From Thermoplasmata archaeon (GTDB taxonomy: Archaea; Thermoplasmatota; Thermoplasmata; Lutacidiplasmatales; UBA184), in contig DAHXNZ010000004.1 of NCBI GenBank assembly GCA_027365105.1, positions 1 through 64,000 on the forward strand: a DNA stretch of 64,000 nt. The letters run 5' to 3'. Below are positions 38,861-51,561 of this stretch, piece after piece; position 1 is the first letter of the stretch, and every line of letters starts with the position of its first letter. A program made the translations under genes and the position numbers. The notes under the pieces are model-generated. The model saw only the letters and a list, made by a program, of their open reading frames with translations, ran no database searches and had not been told where the DNA came from.

Positions 38861-41797
38861 GTGAAGCACAGCGAGGGAAGGCCTTCGGGATTATCCCGGA
38901 TCAGCCGGCCCGCCCGGGTGAAGCTGGTCGTCATGGTCGTCGCCCTGGCCGGCCTCATGGTCGCCTCCCCCCTCCTCGCCGGGTTCGGGAAAACGATCCA
39001 AGAAGCGCCCCTCATCTCGACCTCCTTGACAGCATCTCCTCGCATGACCGGCCCATTCCCATCGTCGGGGGTCGCACCCCATTACCCCGTGAAATTCACC
39101 GAGTCTGGCCTTGCCTCCGGGACCAGTTGGTGGGTCACCTTGAACGGCACTCTCCGCAACTCCACCAGCGCGTCGATCACCTTCAGCGAGCCGAATGGGA
39201 CCTATCCCTACAGGATTGGCACGACGAGCGGCGGGATCCTGAAATCGCCGAACGCGACAGGAACGGTACGGGTGGCAGGAGCTCCGAACACGGTGGTGGT
39301 GCCGAGCATCGGGGTAGGCTCCACGCCGTATGCCATTGCCTACGATGCCTCGAACGGCTACCTCTACGTCGTGAACGAAGTTTCAGACAACGTGACAGTG
39401 ATCGACGGCACGAACAACTCGGTAGTGGTGCCGAGCATCGGGGTAGGCTCCCAGCCGTTTGCCATCGCCTACGATGCCTCGAACGGTCACCTCTACGTCC
39501 CGAACACCGGTTCGGACAACGTGACAGTGATCGACGGCACGAACAACTCGGTGGTGGTGCCGAGCATCGGGGTAGGCGACTTCCCGGATGCAATCACCTA
39601 CGATGCCTCGAACAGCTACCTCTACGTTGCGAACGACTATACAGACAACGTGACGGTGATCGACGGCGCGAACAACTCCGTGGTGATGCCGAGCATCGGG
39701 GTAGGCTCCGTGCCGGAGGCCATCGCCTACGATCCCTCGAACGGCTACCTCTACGTCGCGAACTCTGGCTCGAACAACGTGACGGTGATCGACGGCGCGA
39801 ATAACACGGTGGTGGTGCCGAGCATCAGGGTGGGCCACTTGCCGGAGGCCATCGCCTACGATCCCTCGAACGGCTACCTCTACGTCGTGAACACCGGTTC
39901 GGGCAACGTGACGGTGATCGACGGCGCGAGCAACACGGTGGTGGTGCCGAGCATCGGGGTGGGCTTCGAGCCGTTTGCCATCGCCTGCGATCCTTTGAAC
40001 GGCTACCTCTACGTCGCGAACTACGGTTCGGGCAACGTGACGGTGATCGACGGCGTGAGCAACTCGGTGGTGGTGCCGAGCATCGGGGGAGACCCCACCC
40101 CGTCTGGCATTGCCTACGATCCCTTGAACGGCTACGTCTACGTCGGGGGCGGCGGTGCGAACAACGTGACAGCGATCAATGGCAATGGCATCGTGTCGAC
40201 TCTGTGGGGTCCCGCGTATTCGGTGACCTTCACCGAGTCTGGCCTTGCCTCCGGGACCCGGTGGTCGGTCACCCTGAACGGCACTCTGCACAACTCCACC
40301 ACCGCCTCGATCACCTTCAGCGAGCCGAATGGGACCTATCCCTACAGGATTGGCACGACGAGCGGCGGGATCCTGAGGTCGCCGAACGCGACGGGAACGG
40401 TACGGGTGGCGGGAGCTCCGAACACGGTGGTGGTGCCGAGCATTGGGGTGGGCTCTGGGCCGACGGGCATCGCCTACGATGCGATGAACGGCTACCTCTA
40501 CGCCGCGAACTCTGGCTCGGGCAACGTGACGGTGATCGACGGCGCGAGCAACTCGGTAGTGGTGCCGAGCATCGGGGTGGGCTCTGGGCCGACGGGCATC
40601 GCCTACGATGCGACGAACGGCTACCTCTACGTCGCGAACTACGCTTCGGGCAACGTGACGGTGATCAACGGCGCGAGCAACTCGGTGGTGGTGCCGAGCA
40701 TCGGGGCGGGCTCCTACCCGGCTGCCGTCGCCTACGATCCCACAAACGGCTACCTCTACGTTGCGAACTCCGGTTCGGACAACGTGACGGCGATCGACGG
40801 AGCGAGCAACACGGTGGCGGTGCCGAGCATCGGCGTGGGCTTCAACCCGAGGGCCATCGCCTACGATCCCACGAGCGGCTACCTCTACGTCGTGAACACC
40901 GGTTCAGGCAACCTGACGGCGATCAGTGCCAACGGCTTCGTGTCCACAGTGTGGAGTCCCATGTATTCGGTGACTTTCACCGAGTCTGATCTTGCCTACG
41001 GGACCCCATGGTCGGTCACCCTGAACGGTACTCTCCGCAACTCCGCCAACGCCTCGATCGCCTTTACGGAGCTGAACGGGACGTACAACTACAGCGTGAA
41101 CTCCCCGGGGTGGCAGCCGTCACCGACGACGGGGAGTGTGAAGGTGAGCGGGGCGAACCCAGCGGCCGTATCGATCCAGTTCACGCAGGTCACCTACACG
41201 GTGACGTTCACGGAGAGCGGACTGCCCCTCACGCCCGGTCCGGAGTGGAACGTGACGTTGAACGGGGTCACGCACAGTTCATCCACCAGCACGGTCACGT
41301 TCACGGAGCCGGACGGGACGTACAACTACAGCGTGAATTCCCCGGGGTGGCAGCCGTCACCGACGACTGGGAGTGTGGAGGTGAGCGGGGCGAACCCGAC
41401 GGCCCTCTCGATCCAGTTCATAGAGGTCACCTACACGGTGGCGTTCACGGAGAGCGGACTGCCCTCCACGACCGGTCCGGAGTGGAACGTGACGTTGAAC
41501 GGGGTCACGCACAGTTCATCCACCAGCATGATCACGTTCGAGGAGCCGAACGGGACGTACCGCTACTCAGTGGAGTCAATCTCCGGCTACACCGTCACCC
41601 CAGCGGCAGGGAACCTCACCGTCCATGGCACCCCCGTGAGCCAAGCGCTGGTGTTCTCAGCGACCAGTGGGGGAGGGTCCTCCTCCGGATTCCTCGGGCT
41701 CCCCGGGAACACCGGCTACTACCTCTTGGGTGGAATCGTGGCGGTTGTGTTGGTCGGAGTCGCCGTCATGCTCATCCTACGGGTGCGACACCGATAG
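38861..41797 (+). CDS. Large secreted/anchored YVTN beta-propeller surface protein
   Basis: 978 residues. N-terminal signal/anchor helix (VKLVVMVVALAGLMVASPLL), then domains beginning FTESGL(A/P): five copies (near residues 79, 450, 705, 790 and 865), the beta-sandwich repeat common in Thermoplasmatota surface proteins. Between them are 11 repeats of about 43 residues (VVVPSIGVG, AYDASNGYLYVVN, NVTVIDG), seven in one block and four in another. YVTN-type repeats form beta-propeller blades, so block one is probably a complete seven-bladed propeller. Many N-x-T/S sequons suggest glycosylation. A C-terminal membrane helix (LLGGIVAVVLVGVAVMLILR) anchors it. GTG start fits the TATA spacing. Confidence 0.88.
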   Translation: MKHSEGRPSGLSRISRPARVKLVVMVVALAGLMVASPLLAGFGKTIQEAPLISTSLTASPRMTGPFPSSGVAPHYPVKFTESGLASGTSWWVTLNGTLRNSTSASITFSEPNGTYPYRIGTTSGGILKSPNATGTVRVAGAPNTVVVPSIGVGSTPYAIAYDASNGYLYVVNEVSDNVTVIDGTNNSVVVPSIGVGSQPFAIAYDASNGHLYVPNTGSDNVTVIDGTNNSVVVPSIGVGDFPDAITYDASNSYLYVANDYTDNVTVIDGANNSVVMPSIGVGSVPEAIAYDPSNGYLYVANSGSNNVTVIDGANNTVVVPSIRVGHLPEAIAYDPSNGYLYVVNTGSGNVTVIDGASNTVVVPSIGVGFEPFAIACDPLNGYLYVANYGSGNVTVIDGVSNSVVVPSIGGDPTPSGIAYDPLNGYVYVGGGGANNVTAINGNGIVSTLWGPAYSVTFTESGLASGTRWSVTLNGTLHNSTTASITFSEPNGTYPYRIGTTSGGILRSPNATGTVRVAGAPNTVVVPSIGVGSGPTGIAYDAMNGYLYAANSGSGNVTVIDGASNSVVVPSIGVGSGPTGIAYDATNGYLYVANYASGNVTVINGASNSVVVPSIGAGSYPAAVAYDPTNGYLYVANSGSDNVTAIDGASNTVAVPSIGVGFNPRAIAYDPTSGYLYVVNTGSGNLTAISANGFVSTVWSPMYSVTFTESDLAYGTPWSVTLNGTLRNSANASIAFTELNGTYNYSVNSPGWQPSPTTGSVKVSGANPAAVSIQFTQVTYTVTFTESGLPLTPGPEWNVTLNGVTHSSSTSTVTFTEPDGTYNYSVNSPGWQPSPTTGSVEVSGANPTALSIQFIEVTYTVAFTESGLPSTTGPEWNVTLNGVTHSSSTSMITFEEPNGTYRYSVESISGYTVTPAAGNLTVHGTPVSQALVFSATSGGGSSSGFLGLPGNTGYYLLGGIVAVVLVGVAVMLILRVRHR
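39283..40190 (+). repeat. Seven tandem 129-bp propeller repeats
   Basis: DNA-level tandem repeat: a unit of about 129 bp starting near GTGGTGGTGCCGAGCATCGG is repeated seven times with high identity, each encoding one 43-residue blade. Confidence 0.85.
40423..40955 (+). repeat. Four tandem 129-bp propeller repeats
   Basis: Second block of the same unit, four copies. The two blocks and their preceding FTESGL modules are so alike that the second looks like a partial duplication of the first. Confidence 0.8.
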
Positions 41798-41975
41798 GAC
41801 TGGGCGCCTTCCGGGCTGGCGGGTGGTCCCGCCGCATCATGAGGATGTTCTAAACCCTCAGGGTCCGCCTTCCGCACCCCGGGTTGCGAGCCGTGGGGCC
41901 GGCCCAACACTGCGGCACGTTCCCGGCGAGAGCTCGAAGTGTTGGCCTCCACGTTTCGTCTGCCAGGCCCGCCGC

Positions 41976-41997
41976 ATCCCAGCACGGGAGTCTCCGC
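41976..41997 (+). repeat. Third att-like repeat copy
   Basis: GCATCCCAGCACGGGAGTCTCC. It differs by one base (A for C) from the attR copy; with flanking GC and CC it matches attR over 22 nt, longer than either matches attL. Confidence 0.7.
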
Positions 41998-43538
41998 TGC
42001 CGAATGCTATGCACGAGCAGTAATTCCGGTAGTCGGATCGGTGGCTTTCGGCGGAGGACCGCCGGCGGTCTTGCCAGTGCGGCCATGGGTGGCGGCTTGA
42101 CGTGCGCGCTGGCCCCGGAGTATCTCCGAGGGTCGCTTCCGCGGCCCCGACTCCTGCGACTCCTGATCCATCTCCCAGCTCCAGCCGACTGATGGCACGG
42201 CGGATCCATGGCTCGTCAGGAATCACCTGGACCGCCCCGGGGTCGGCGGCCGGCCGATCGACCTTCGGGCTGACGGAGAGCCCCATCTCCCGGCCGGAGG
42301 CCCACTCGCGGATCGAGGGCCCCGACTCACTGCCTCCGCGATCGCCTCCTCGACCACCTCGATCACATCTCCGGGCGATTACTTGGGGAATTGCATCGGC
42401 ACGCGTCTACCGGCGGGCGCCGTCCCCGTCCAGGAGGACATGGCGGTGGGGCAGAGACGTCCGCTGGAGGACGCCATGCCGGAAGGCCTGTCGGCTCCCG
42501 CCCGTGCTGACCCCACCCCGAGGACGCTGCTGGGGCGGGTTGGGAGCGGCCCAGCCCAGGGCTCCGGGCGAAGCGGTCAGCCCTTTCGCACGATAGGTGG
42601 CTCCCTGCCGCGCCAGAGCCCGCCCAAGCTTCGGGGCTCCGTGAGGGGACCGACTCAGTCTAGGGGCGGGACGTCCCCGGAGTGGCGCCACCGTTGGCGG
42701 CGATGCCTGCGTCTGCGGAGTGGCACCCCCGCGGGCGGCCATCTGCCCGACCGACTCTCGAGGTCGGGCCGTGCCCTCGACCTGACGGATCAGCCAGTCG
42801 ATGCGTCGGTCGGTCTTTGTGGGGGGGTCTGACTCGACACGGCGGAGTTAGGCGCGCTCATGCGCGAGTCCGTGCCCCTCTACACCCGAACCGCGCGAGG
42901 AGAGCGGGTGATCGGCCCACGGTTCCCCCGAAGTCGCGGACCCATGGGTCCGTTGCAACCCCGCCGGGTCGTCCCTCCCGACCGCCCTTTCCCTGGCCGG
43001 TGAGCCGGCACGTCGGCCGGGCCAGGCGATCTGCGAGGCGCCAAGGAACCGGCGTTCAGAGAGCCGTCCCACTCTCGGTGCCCCCCGCGGGCCTCCCTCA
43101 TCGAGGGCGGAGATCGGCCCGCTCCCGAGACGGGGTACGGCTCCCGAGTCTTGGGAGAGCGGAGAGCCGGGTAGAATCCCGGCCTTCCTCTGCGACGGCC
43201 TCGTTCGACCCGGCCCGCGGCGGTTCGGCCGGGTCCCCGCCACCGGTCTCCCGACGCGGTGGGAGCCGACGGTTCTTTTCCTCCTTCCTCGCCGGCGTCG
43301 AGCCTTCACCGGTGGAGTCAGGCCCCCGACACGGACCGGGGCACGATCCCTCCTCGCCCCATGGGGGGTCAGACCGGGGTCAGCTCGATCCCCGAACTCC
43401 GCCCCCGAGGCCGGCGCCCGGTCGATTCGGTAAGCGGCGCCGAACCCAGGGCCCATCGGATTCGAGGGGCGCCGGGGGGGATGTGCACCCCCTCCCCGGG
43501 ATCGGTGCGGAAGCTTCCTAGGATGGGTTCAGATTCGA
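41998..43538. other. Gene-poor region, possible remnants only
   Basis: About 1.5 kb without a supported gene. Frames on both strands are Arg/Pro/Gly-rich. A minus-strand stretch at about 42100-42290 (IPDEPWIRRAISRLELGDGS) has better composition and could be a degraded gene, but it cannot be assigned. GC-rich, low-information sequence after the third att copy is consistent with decay. Confidence 0.35.
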
Positions 43539-43558
43539 GGTTCTCAAGGTTGAGAACC
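43539..43558. promoter_or_regulatory. Perfect inverted repeat upstream of the cupredoxin gene
   Basis: GGTTCTCAA-GG-TTGAGAACC, 9-bp arms with a 2-nt centre, 63 nt before ATG 43621. Probable operator for a dimeric regulator controlling the cupredoxin-DoxX operon. Confidence 0.55.
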
Positions 43559-43620
43559 GGGGATTGGAAATTCGCGGGGTGGGATGACCCCCCGATCCTT
43601 CTCTTGGATTGGAGACGAAG

Positions 43621-44166
43621 ATGAGCGAAGGACACAATCTGCCGGTCTGGATCCTGGGTGCGCTGCTGGTCGTGGCGGGCGTCGGCTTCGGGCTCGCGGC
43701 GGGGCTTCCCCTGACGAGCGCCTCCGGGGGTACTCCCTCGGCCGCGGCCCCGGCCCACCTGGAACTGACCATCGTCATCAACCCTGTGAACGGGATGCCC
43801 CAGTACTCTCCCGCGAACTTTACGGTTCCCACCGGCCTCGTCGTCGTCACGATCCACGATACAGACAGCCCGATGAACTGGTCCGGATGCCTCTGCCAGG
43901 TCCGCGGCGTGGTCCACGGGGTCGAGTACCTCAACCAGACCCCGTACGCGATCCTTCCGTCCGCGAACGTGGCCCACACCTTCACCATCCCGGCCCTCGG
44001 GCTCAACGTCCTGAGTCCGGGCCAGAGCACCGTGACCTTCACCATGGATCTCGTCAACCCCGGGGCGTTCACCTGGTTCTGCATGGCGCCCTGCGGCTCG
44101 GACGGAAGCTCCGGGGCGCCGATGGGGGTGCCGGGCTACATGACCGGCACGATGACGGTCGCATGA
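43621..44166 (+). CDS. Membrane-anchored cupredoxin-like protein
   Basis: 181 residues. N-terminal membrane helix (PVWILGALLVVAGVGFGLAA), then a cupredoxin-like beta-barrel: LELTIVINPVNGMPQYSPAN, FTVPTGLVVVTIHDTDSP, an early Cu-ligand candidate in NVAHTFTIP, and FTWFCMAPCGSDGSSGAPMG with two cysteines four apart and a Met. This resembles sulfocyanin or CuA-domain proteins, but the CuA histidine between Cys and Met is not evident. Likely an electron carrier on the outer membrane face. GGAG precedes ATG. Overlaps the next gene by ATGA. Confidence 0.7.
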   Translation: MSEGHNLPVWILGALLVVAGVGFGLAAGLPLTSASGGTPSAAAPAHLELTIVINPVNGMPQYSPANFTVPTGLVVVTIHDTDSPMNWSGCLCQVRGVVHGVEYLNQTPYAILPSANVAHTFTIPALGLNVLSPGQSTVTFTMDLVNPGAFTWFCMAPCGSDGSSGAPMGVPGYMTGTMTVA

Positions 44167-44685
44167 CGCCGTCCGCCCCGGGATCGGCCCGGTGGGTCGA
44201 GATCCTGCGCATCGGGCTCGGGCTGATTTGGCTGGCCAACCTGGTCTTCATCGTCGACCCGGCCAACCAGTTCTTTCCGACCTACGGCAGCACGGTGCTT
44301 TCATACGCCCCGAGCACCCCGGCCGTGCTCGGGGGCGCGTCCCTGACGGCCTTCGTCGCGGCCCATGCGGGTCTCTTCGCCGCCCTGACCGCTGCCGTCA
44401 CCGCGTACCTTGCGGCCGCGTTTCTTTCCGGGATCACGGTCCGGCCGGCGATCGTTGTCGGGGCGATCTTTGTCGGGCTCCTCCTGGTGACCCAATGGGG
44501 TCAGACCTTCGGGATGCCCGGCGGGACCGATGTCGGGCCGATGCCCCTCTACCTGCTGGTCTACGCCCTGCTCTGGATCGGCGGTGCCGGGACCGCGCTC
44601 CGGCTCGGGGCTCCCCGGCGCTGGGCACGGCCCGGCCGGACCGGCGCGGCCCGGCCGGCCGACCCGGTCCGAGGGTCGATGGCCC

Positions 44686-44708
<23 letters not shown>
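44163..44708 (+). CDS. DoxX-like four-helix membrane protein
   Basis: 181 residues with about four membrane helices (ILRIGLGLIWLANLVFIV, LFAALTAAVTAYLAAAFLSG, AIVVGAIFVGLLLVTQWGQT and PLYLLVYALLWIGGAGTALR). The first helix with LGLIWL plus the overall layout resembles DoxX/DoxD proteins. It starts within the cupredoxin stop (ATGA), so both are made together. A respiratory or redox role is inferred. The C-terminus overlaps the convergent aconitase gene by 23 nt. Confidence 0.6.
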
Positions 44709-47460
<2,752 letters not shown>

Positions 47461-47482
47461 GCGCCGGGAATCACGGCCGGCC

Positions 47483-47489
47483 TTATGGG
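47483..47489 (-). promoter_or_regulatory. TATA-like box for acnA
   Basis: CCATAAG on the minus strand about 26 nt upstream of the acnA ATG; implies a leaderless transcript. Confidence 0.4.
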
Positions 47490-47634
47490 CTCTTTGCCGG
47501 CCCGCCGGGGGCGACCGCGGGCGCCCGCCCTCGGCGTCCGTCCGCTCCCATCCTTGCGGCCGGCGATGGTTGAAGGATCGGCCCCGACCGGCCCAGGGCA
47601 GCCCTTCGGCCGCCCTCCCCGGCCGGTCGAACCC

Positions 47635-48618
47635 CTAGGGCGACGGGTCCGTCAGCTCGGTCGAGTGCGACCAGCCGACCGTCCCCCGGGTGCCCGGCGG
47701 AGGAATCGGCTCGGCCGGACCAACCTCGATCTCCACCCGCTCCCCGGAGTCGAGCTGGACGATCAGCCGGGCCCCGCCGCCGATGGGGCCCCCCGCGACG
47801 AGATACCCCCGCCGCCCGGCCCCTTCGCCCGGAACAAACCGGAGGTCCCGGGGATGGACGGCCGTCCAGACGCCGTTCTCCCGGACCGTGTTGTAGCCGA
47901 GGAACCGGGCCGCGCGAACGCTCGAGGGGCGGTCGAAGACCTCCCGGGGGGGGCCGAACGATTCGATCCGGCCGTCGAAGAGCAGCGCGACCCGATCTCC
48001 GAGGAAGAGCCCCTCGGCCCGGTCGTGGGTCACCTGGAGGACCGCCACACCCGCGGCGGCGAGCACCGAGCGGAAGTCGGCCATGAGTTCCGCCCGGATC
48101 GTCACGTCGAGGGCGCTGAAGGGTTCGTCCAGGAGCAGGACCCGCGGCCGGGCGGCGAGGGCCCGGGCCAGGGCCACCCGCTGGCGTTCGCCGCCCGAGA
48201 TCTCGGTCGGGCGTCGGTCGAGGAGCGGCCCAATCCCGAGCCGCTCGGCCAGTCCGAGGACCGTCGCGCGCACCTCCGACTCGCCGGCCCCCCGGATCCC
48301 CGCCGCGTAGGCGATGTTGGCGAATACGCTGCGCCGAGCGAACAGGCCCGGCTCCTGGCCCATCAGCACCACGCCGCGGCGGTGCGGAGGCCGACGGCCG
48401 ACCGCCTCACCGAAGACCCGGACCTCGCCGGAGTCGCAGGGTTCGAGGCCGACGATCGCCCGCAGCAACGTCGACTTTCCGCTCCCGTTCGGTCCCATGA
48501 GGACCACGAACTCCCCCGGCGCGACGGTCAGGTCGACGCCCCGCACGACCGGCACGGCCCGGTACGCCACGCGGAGGCCGCGCACCTCGAGCGCCGGGGG
48601 CGGATCAGGACCGGCCAC
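47635..48618 (-). CDS. thiQ: ABC transporter ATPase, probably thiamine uptake
   Basis: 327 residues. Seen: Walker A LMGPNGSGKSTLLRAI near 35-50, Q-loop VLMGQEPGLF, signature EISGGERQRVALARAL, Walker B VLLLDEPFSALD and switch histidine in QVTHDRAEGL. The C-terminal third is a TOBE-like regulatory domain. GTG start overlaps the permease gene end by 14 nt. Third gene of the riboswitch-controlled operon; thiamine as substrate is inferred from that riboswitch and from the binding protein. Confidence 0.88.
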   Translation of the reverse strand: MAGPDPPPALEVRGLRVAYRAVPVVRGVDLTVAPGEFVVLMGPNGSGKSTLLRAIVGLEPCDSGEVRVFGEAVGRRPPHRRGVVLMGQEPGLFARRSVFANIAYAAGIRGAGESEVRATVLGLAERLGIGPLLDRRPTEISGGERQRVALARALAARPRVLLLDEPFSALDVTIRAELMADFRSVLAAAGVAVLQVTHDRAEGLFLGDRVALLFDGRIESFGPPREVFDRPSSVRAARFLGYNTVRENGVWTAVHPRDLRFVPGEGAGRRGYLVAGGPIGGGARLIVQLDSGERVEIEVGPAEPIPPPGTRGTVGWSHSTELTDPSP

Positions 48619-50224
48619 GCCCCCCTCCCAGCGCCAACCCGGCGATCGCCAGCGCGCTGACGACCAAGAGGAGACCCGCGGCGGCGTCGGCGACCCCGGG
48701 GAGCCGGACGCCCTGAAGCCGGTAGACGGCGACGGTCAGGGTCGTGAATGAGGGCGTGACGAGGAAATAGGTGGCGGTGAACTCGCCGAGCCCGAAGGCG
48801 AAGGCGAACAGCCCGGCGACGGTGAGCCCGCCTCTCAGCCGGGGGAGATCGATATCGGTGAACGCGGTCCACGGCCCGGCCCCCAGCGTCCTCGCGGCCT
48901 CCCGGGGCGCCGCGGAGAGGCCATCGAGCGGGACCGACAGGCTCTGGATCACGAACGGGAGCCCCAGGGTGGCCTGGCTCACGACGATCAGGATCCACGC
49001 CTCCCGCGGCCCCCCGAGGATCGGCTCCCAGACCGAGGCCAGGGCGAACGCGAGGAGGATGGGGGAGATGAGCAGCGGGAGCAGGGTCAGGGCCGGCAGC
49101 AGGCTCGGGGCCCCCGGGCGGAGGCTCCGCGCGAAGACGAACCCGAGCGCGAGCCCCACGGCGATCGCGGCGGCGGCGCCGGCAAAGGCCAGGGTGTTCA
49201 GCGTCGCGTCGCCGATCGAGATTCCGAGCGACCGGGTGGTCGCCGGCCCGAAGAGCAGGCTCCACGATGCCCCCCAGGCGCGGCCGCCGACCGGCTCGAC
49301 CGTCCGATCGAGGACCGCGGCGACGAGGAGGGCCTCGGCCGTGGCGAACCCGACGGTGATCCCCGCGAGGAGCATCGCGGCCGGCGAGAGGTTTTGCCGG
49401 CGGAGCCGGGGTGCCGGTCGGCTCCCGCTCGGGGCGAGCCGCGGAAAGAGCAGCAGGTAGGCCGCGGTCGGGAGGGCCAGGAAGGCCAGCGTGAGCGTGG
49501 CGAGCATCGCGGCGCCGCCCGGGTTCAGCAGGATCTGGTCGAGCGACCAGATCCGGTCCTCCAGGGTGTACTGAGCCGGCCCGGCGAGGAGCAGGGGCCC
49601 GGCGAAGGCGAGGGCCGAAAAGAGGAAGGCGAGCAGGGCGCCGGCGAGCGCTCCCCGCCACGACGGCGGGCCCCAGACGTCCCGGTACACCCGGCTTGGC
49701 GGGGTCCCCAGGGAAGCGAGCGACTCTTCGAGGGGCCCCGAGGCGCTCTCGGCGCCCACCGCGGTGAAGAGGGCGACCATCGGCGCGTTGAACGCCACAT
49801 TGACCGCGACGATTCCGCCGATCCCCCGGCCGAGGAGTCCGAGGCCCGGGAGAAGGCCGAGGAGGAGCCCACCGGGACCGAAGAGGTCGGCGACGCCGAG
49901 CACGACCAGGAGGCTCGGCAGGAGGAACGGCAGGAGGAGGAGCGACCGCACCAGACGGCGGCCGGGCCAGTCGTACCGGCCGAGGAACACTCCGACCGGA
50001 TAGCCCACGAGCAGGGACGCTCCGGCCGAGAGCCCGCCCTGGACGATGGAGTTCCCGAGGGCCTCCCGGTTCAGGGGATCGGCGAAGAGGTTCGCCCATC
50101 CGGAGAGCGTGCCGGCGGCGGGGAATGCGGAAGCGACGACCTCGCCGACCGGGAGAAGGACGAACGCGGCCAGGAAGATTCCGAGGGGGAGCGTGGCGGC
50201 CACGGCGAGCCATCGAGGGCGCAT
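48605..50224 (-). CDS. thiP: ABC transporter permease, duplicated (FbpB/ThiP type)
   Basis: 539 residues with about 12 membrane helices in two homologous halves. Each half has an EAA-like loop (about ALGAGPWTAFTDIDLPRLRG in the second, SLGTPPSRVYRDVWGPPSWR in the first), typical of fused permeases of the ThiP/FbpB kind. Starts 3 nt after the binding-protein stop. Confidence 0.88.
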   Translation of the reverse strand: MRPRWLAVAATLPLGIFLAAFVLLPVGEVVASAFPAAGTLSGWANLFADPLNREALGNSIVQGGLSAGASLLVGYPVGVFLGRYDWPGRRLVRSLLLLPFLLPSLLVVLGVADLFGPGGLLLGLLPGLGLLGRGIGGIVAVNVAFNAPMVALFTAVGAESASGPLEESLASLGTPPSRVYRDVWGPPSWRGALAGALLAFLFSALAFAGPLLLAGPAQYTLEDRIWSLDQILLNPGGAAMLATLTLAFLALPTAAYLLLFPRLAPSGSRPAPRLRRQNLSPAAMLLAGITVGFATAEALLVAAVLDRTVEPVGGRAWGASWSLLFGPATTRSLGISIGDATLNTLAFAGAAAAIAVGLALGFVFARSLRPGAPSLLPALTLLPLLISPILLAFALASVWEPILGGPREAWILIVVSQATLGLPFVIQSLSVPLDGLSAAPREAARTLGAGPWTAFTDIDLPRLRGGLTVAGLFAFAFGLGEFTATYFLVTPSFTTLTVAVYRLQGVRLPGVADAAAGLLLVVSALAIAGLALGGGRGRS

Positions 50225-50227
50225 CGA

Positions 50228-51451
50228 CTAGCCCCACCGGTCGGCCAGCGCCTGCCAGTCGGCGAGCCAGCCGGGCAGATCGGCGGCAATCTCACCCGGG
50301 GAAAGCGCCCCGTTGAGCGGGGAGATCGAATTCGGGGATTCGGCGTACCGGAAGACGGCAGGCAGAGGCACGGACGCATTGGCCGGATACTCCCACTCGT
50401 TGGTCGGCAGGAGCGACTGCACCGTCGGGCTGAGGAGCCAGTTGATGAGCGCCTGGTCCAGGGCCGGGTGGGCGCTTCCGTGGACGATCGCCGCACCGTA
50501 GATCGTCCGCCAGCCGTAGGCGGTCCCGTTCCACCAGGGCACGGTTGAGTTGTAGGCTCCGGGAGTCCCCGAGAAGGCGGCGAAGGCGGGATCGGTGGTG
50601 TAGCTCACGAAGAAGCCGGGGGCCCCGGTCGGGCCCGTGAACTCGTTGAAGGCGTCCTGCCAGTCGATCGCTTGGGGGGCGACCGGCAGGGTGGCGTTCC
50701 AGAACGGCTGCCAGGGCTGGTGGAGGACCGACTGGTAGTAGGCGATCTCGCTGACCAGGAACTCCTCGCCGACGATCGACGTGGTCGGGTTCTCGTAGAG
50801 GAAGTTCTCGGCCCAGCGAAGGTGGCTGGCCAGCGCGGGGAGGCTGAGCCGGGCCGCGGCCCCTCCCAGGGCGGAGTTGAAGCTCGAGTTGTAGTCGATC
50901 CCCAGGTAGCCGTACTCGTACGGGGTGGCGGCAGCGTCGGGCGCGAGTTCCGACGCGAGGCCGGGCACCATTCCGGAGAGGGCGGGGCTGCGGTACGGGA
51001 CGATCAGCCCCGCCTCCAGGGCGGCCGTCGCGGTGACCTCGTCGAGGCCGACGACCACGTCCGCCTCCGGACCGATCGGGTGGTCGATCGCGGCGAGCAG
51101 GCTCCCGGAGGGTTCGACCAGGGTCACGGTCGTCCGGTGGGCGCCGGCAAAGCTTCCGAAGACCGATTCGAGGGCCGCCGTATTGCAGGGCCCGCCCAGG
51201 AAACTCGGGTACGTATAGACCGTGAGCCGAGTTCCGCCGCTTCCGAACTGGGTCGGGCAGCTTCCGCCTCCGCCCGGGCGGAGATCGATATAGATCCCGA
51301 CCCCGGCCAGGACCAACGCCACGGCGATCCCCAAGGTCAGGATGATCCGCCCGGTCCGTCCCGGGCGTCGGACGGGACGTCGGGGGACCCGATCGGAAAC
51401 GGGGCCGCTCACCCGACGCGCTGATCGACTGAGAGTGGTATCAGGTCCCAC
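50228..51451 (-). CDS. thiB: ABC transporter substrate-binding protein, probably thiamine-binding
   Basis: About 407 residues. Membrane anchor [20 protein letters not shown] near residue 36-55, then a periplasmic-binding fold: [59 protein letters not shown] and [20 protein letters not shown], resembling ThiB and iron-binding relatives. GTG 51451 is the first start after the riboswitch; a later in-frame GTG at 51412 also keeps the anchor. First gene of the operon; the TPP riboswitch directly upstream makes thiamine or a precursor the likely ligand. Confidence 0.85.
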   Translation of the reverse strand: MGPDTTLSRSARRVSGPVSDRVPRRPVRRPGRTGRIILTLGIAVALVLAGVGIYIDLRPGGGGSCPTQFGSGGTRLTVYTYPSFLGGPCNTAALESVFGSFAGAHRTTVTLVEPSGSLLAAIDHPIGPEADVVVGLDEVTATAALEAGLIVPYRSPALSGMVPGLASELAPDAAATPYEYGYLGIDYNSSFNSALGGAAARLSLPALASHLRWAENFLYENPTTSIVGEEFLVSEIAYYQSVLHQPWQPFWNATLPVAPQAIDWQDAFNEFTGPTGAPGFFVSYTTDPAFAAFSGTPGAYNSTVPWWNGTAYGWRTIYGAAIVHGSAHPALDQALINWLLSPTVQSLLPTNEWEYPANASVPLPAVFRYAESPNSISPLNGALSPGEIAADLPGWLADWQALADRWG

Positions 51452-51456
51452 ATGTC

Positions 51457-51545
51457 CATCCCTTCGCGGGCATTACCCCGATCAGGTTCCTGGGGTCGAC
51501 GAGACGGGCTCGTCCTCTCAGCCGATACACAGCTCCCCCGTTCCT
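51457..51545 (-). promoter_or_regulatory. TPP riboswitch (THI element)
   Basis: Minus-strand leader of thiB contains the conserved landmarks in order: GGGGGAGC (about 51531-51539), CTGAGAGG (51514-51521), a GACGAG/CTCGTC stem (P3a-like), ACCCC, GAACCTGATC (51480-51489), GGGTAATGCCCGCG and GCGAAGGGA (51459-51467). These form the two TPP-sensing arms. The element ends 6 nt before the GTG start, so control of translation initiation is likely. The closing P1 helix is not obvious by eye. Confidence 0.9.
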
Positions 51546-51561
51546 GCAGTACCGCGGTGCC

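Larger units (their letters stand above)
37454..41977. mobile_element. Second, decayed att-bounded segment in tandem
   Basis: About 4.5 kb between attR (37436-37453) and a third, one-mismatch copy of the core (41978-41995). Holds a frameshifted IS630 transposase and an intact surface-protein gene, but no intact integrase. Best explained as the remnant of an older element that used the same tRNA site; alternatively, a chromosomal segment carrying a chance repeat. Confidence 0.5.

Noticed and set aside
39283..40955. Tandem repeats considered as a CRISPR array
   Set aside because: The 129-bp units are in frame, contiguous without unique spacers and encode propeller blades of a surface protein.
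42848..43456. 202-codon minus-strand frame in the gene-poor region
   Set aside because: Arg/Gly/Pro-rich throughout with no motif, promoter or ribosome-binding site; typical of noncoding GC-rich DNA.
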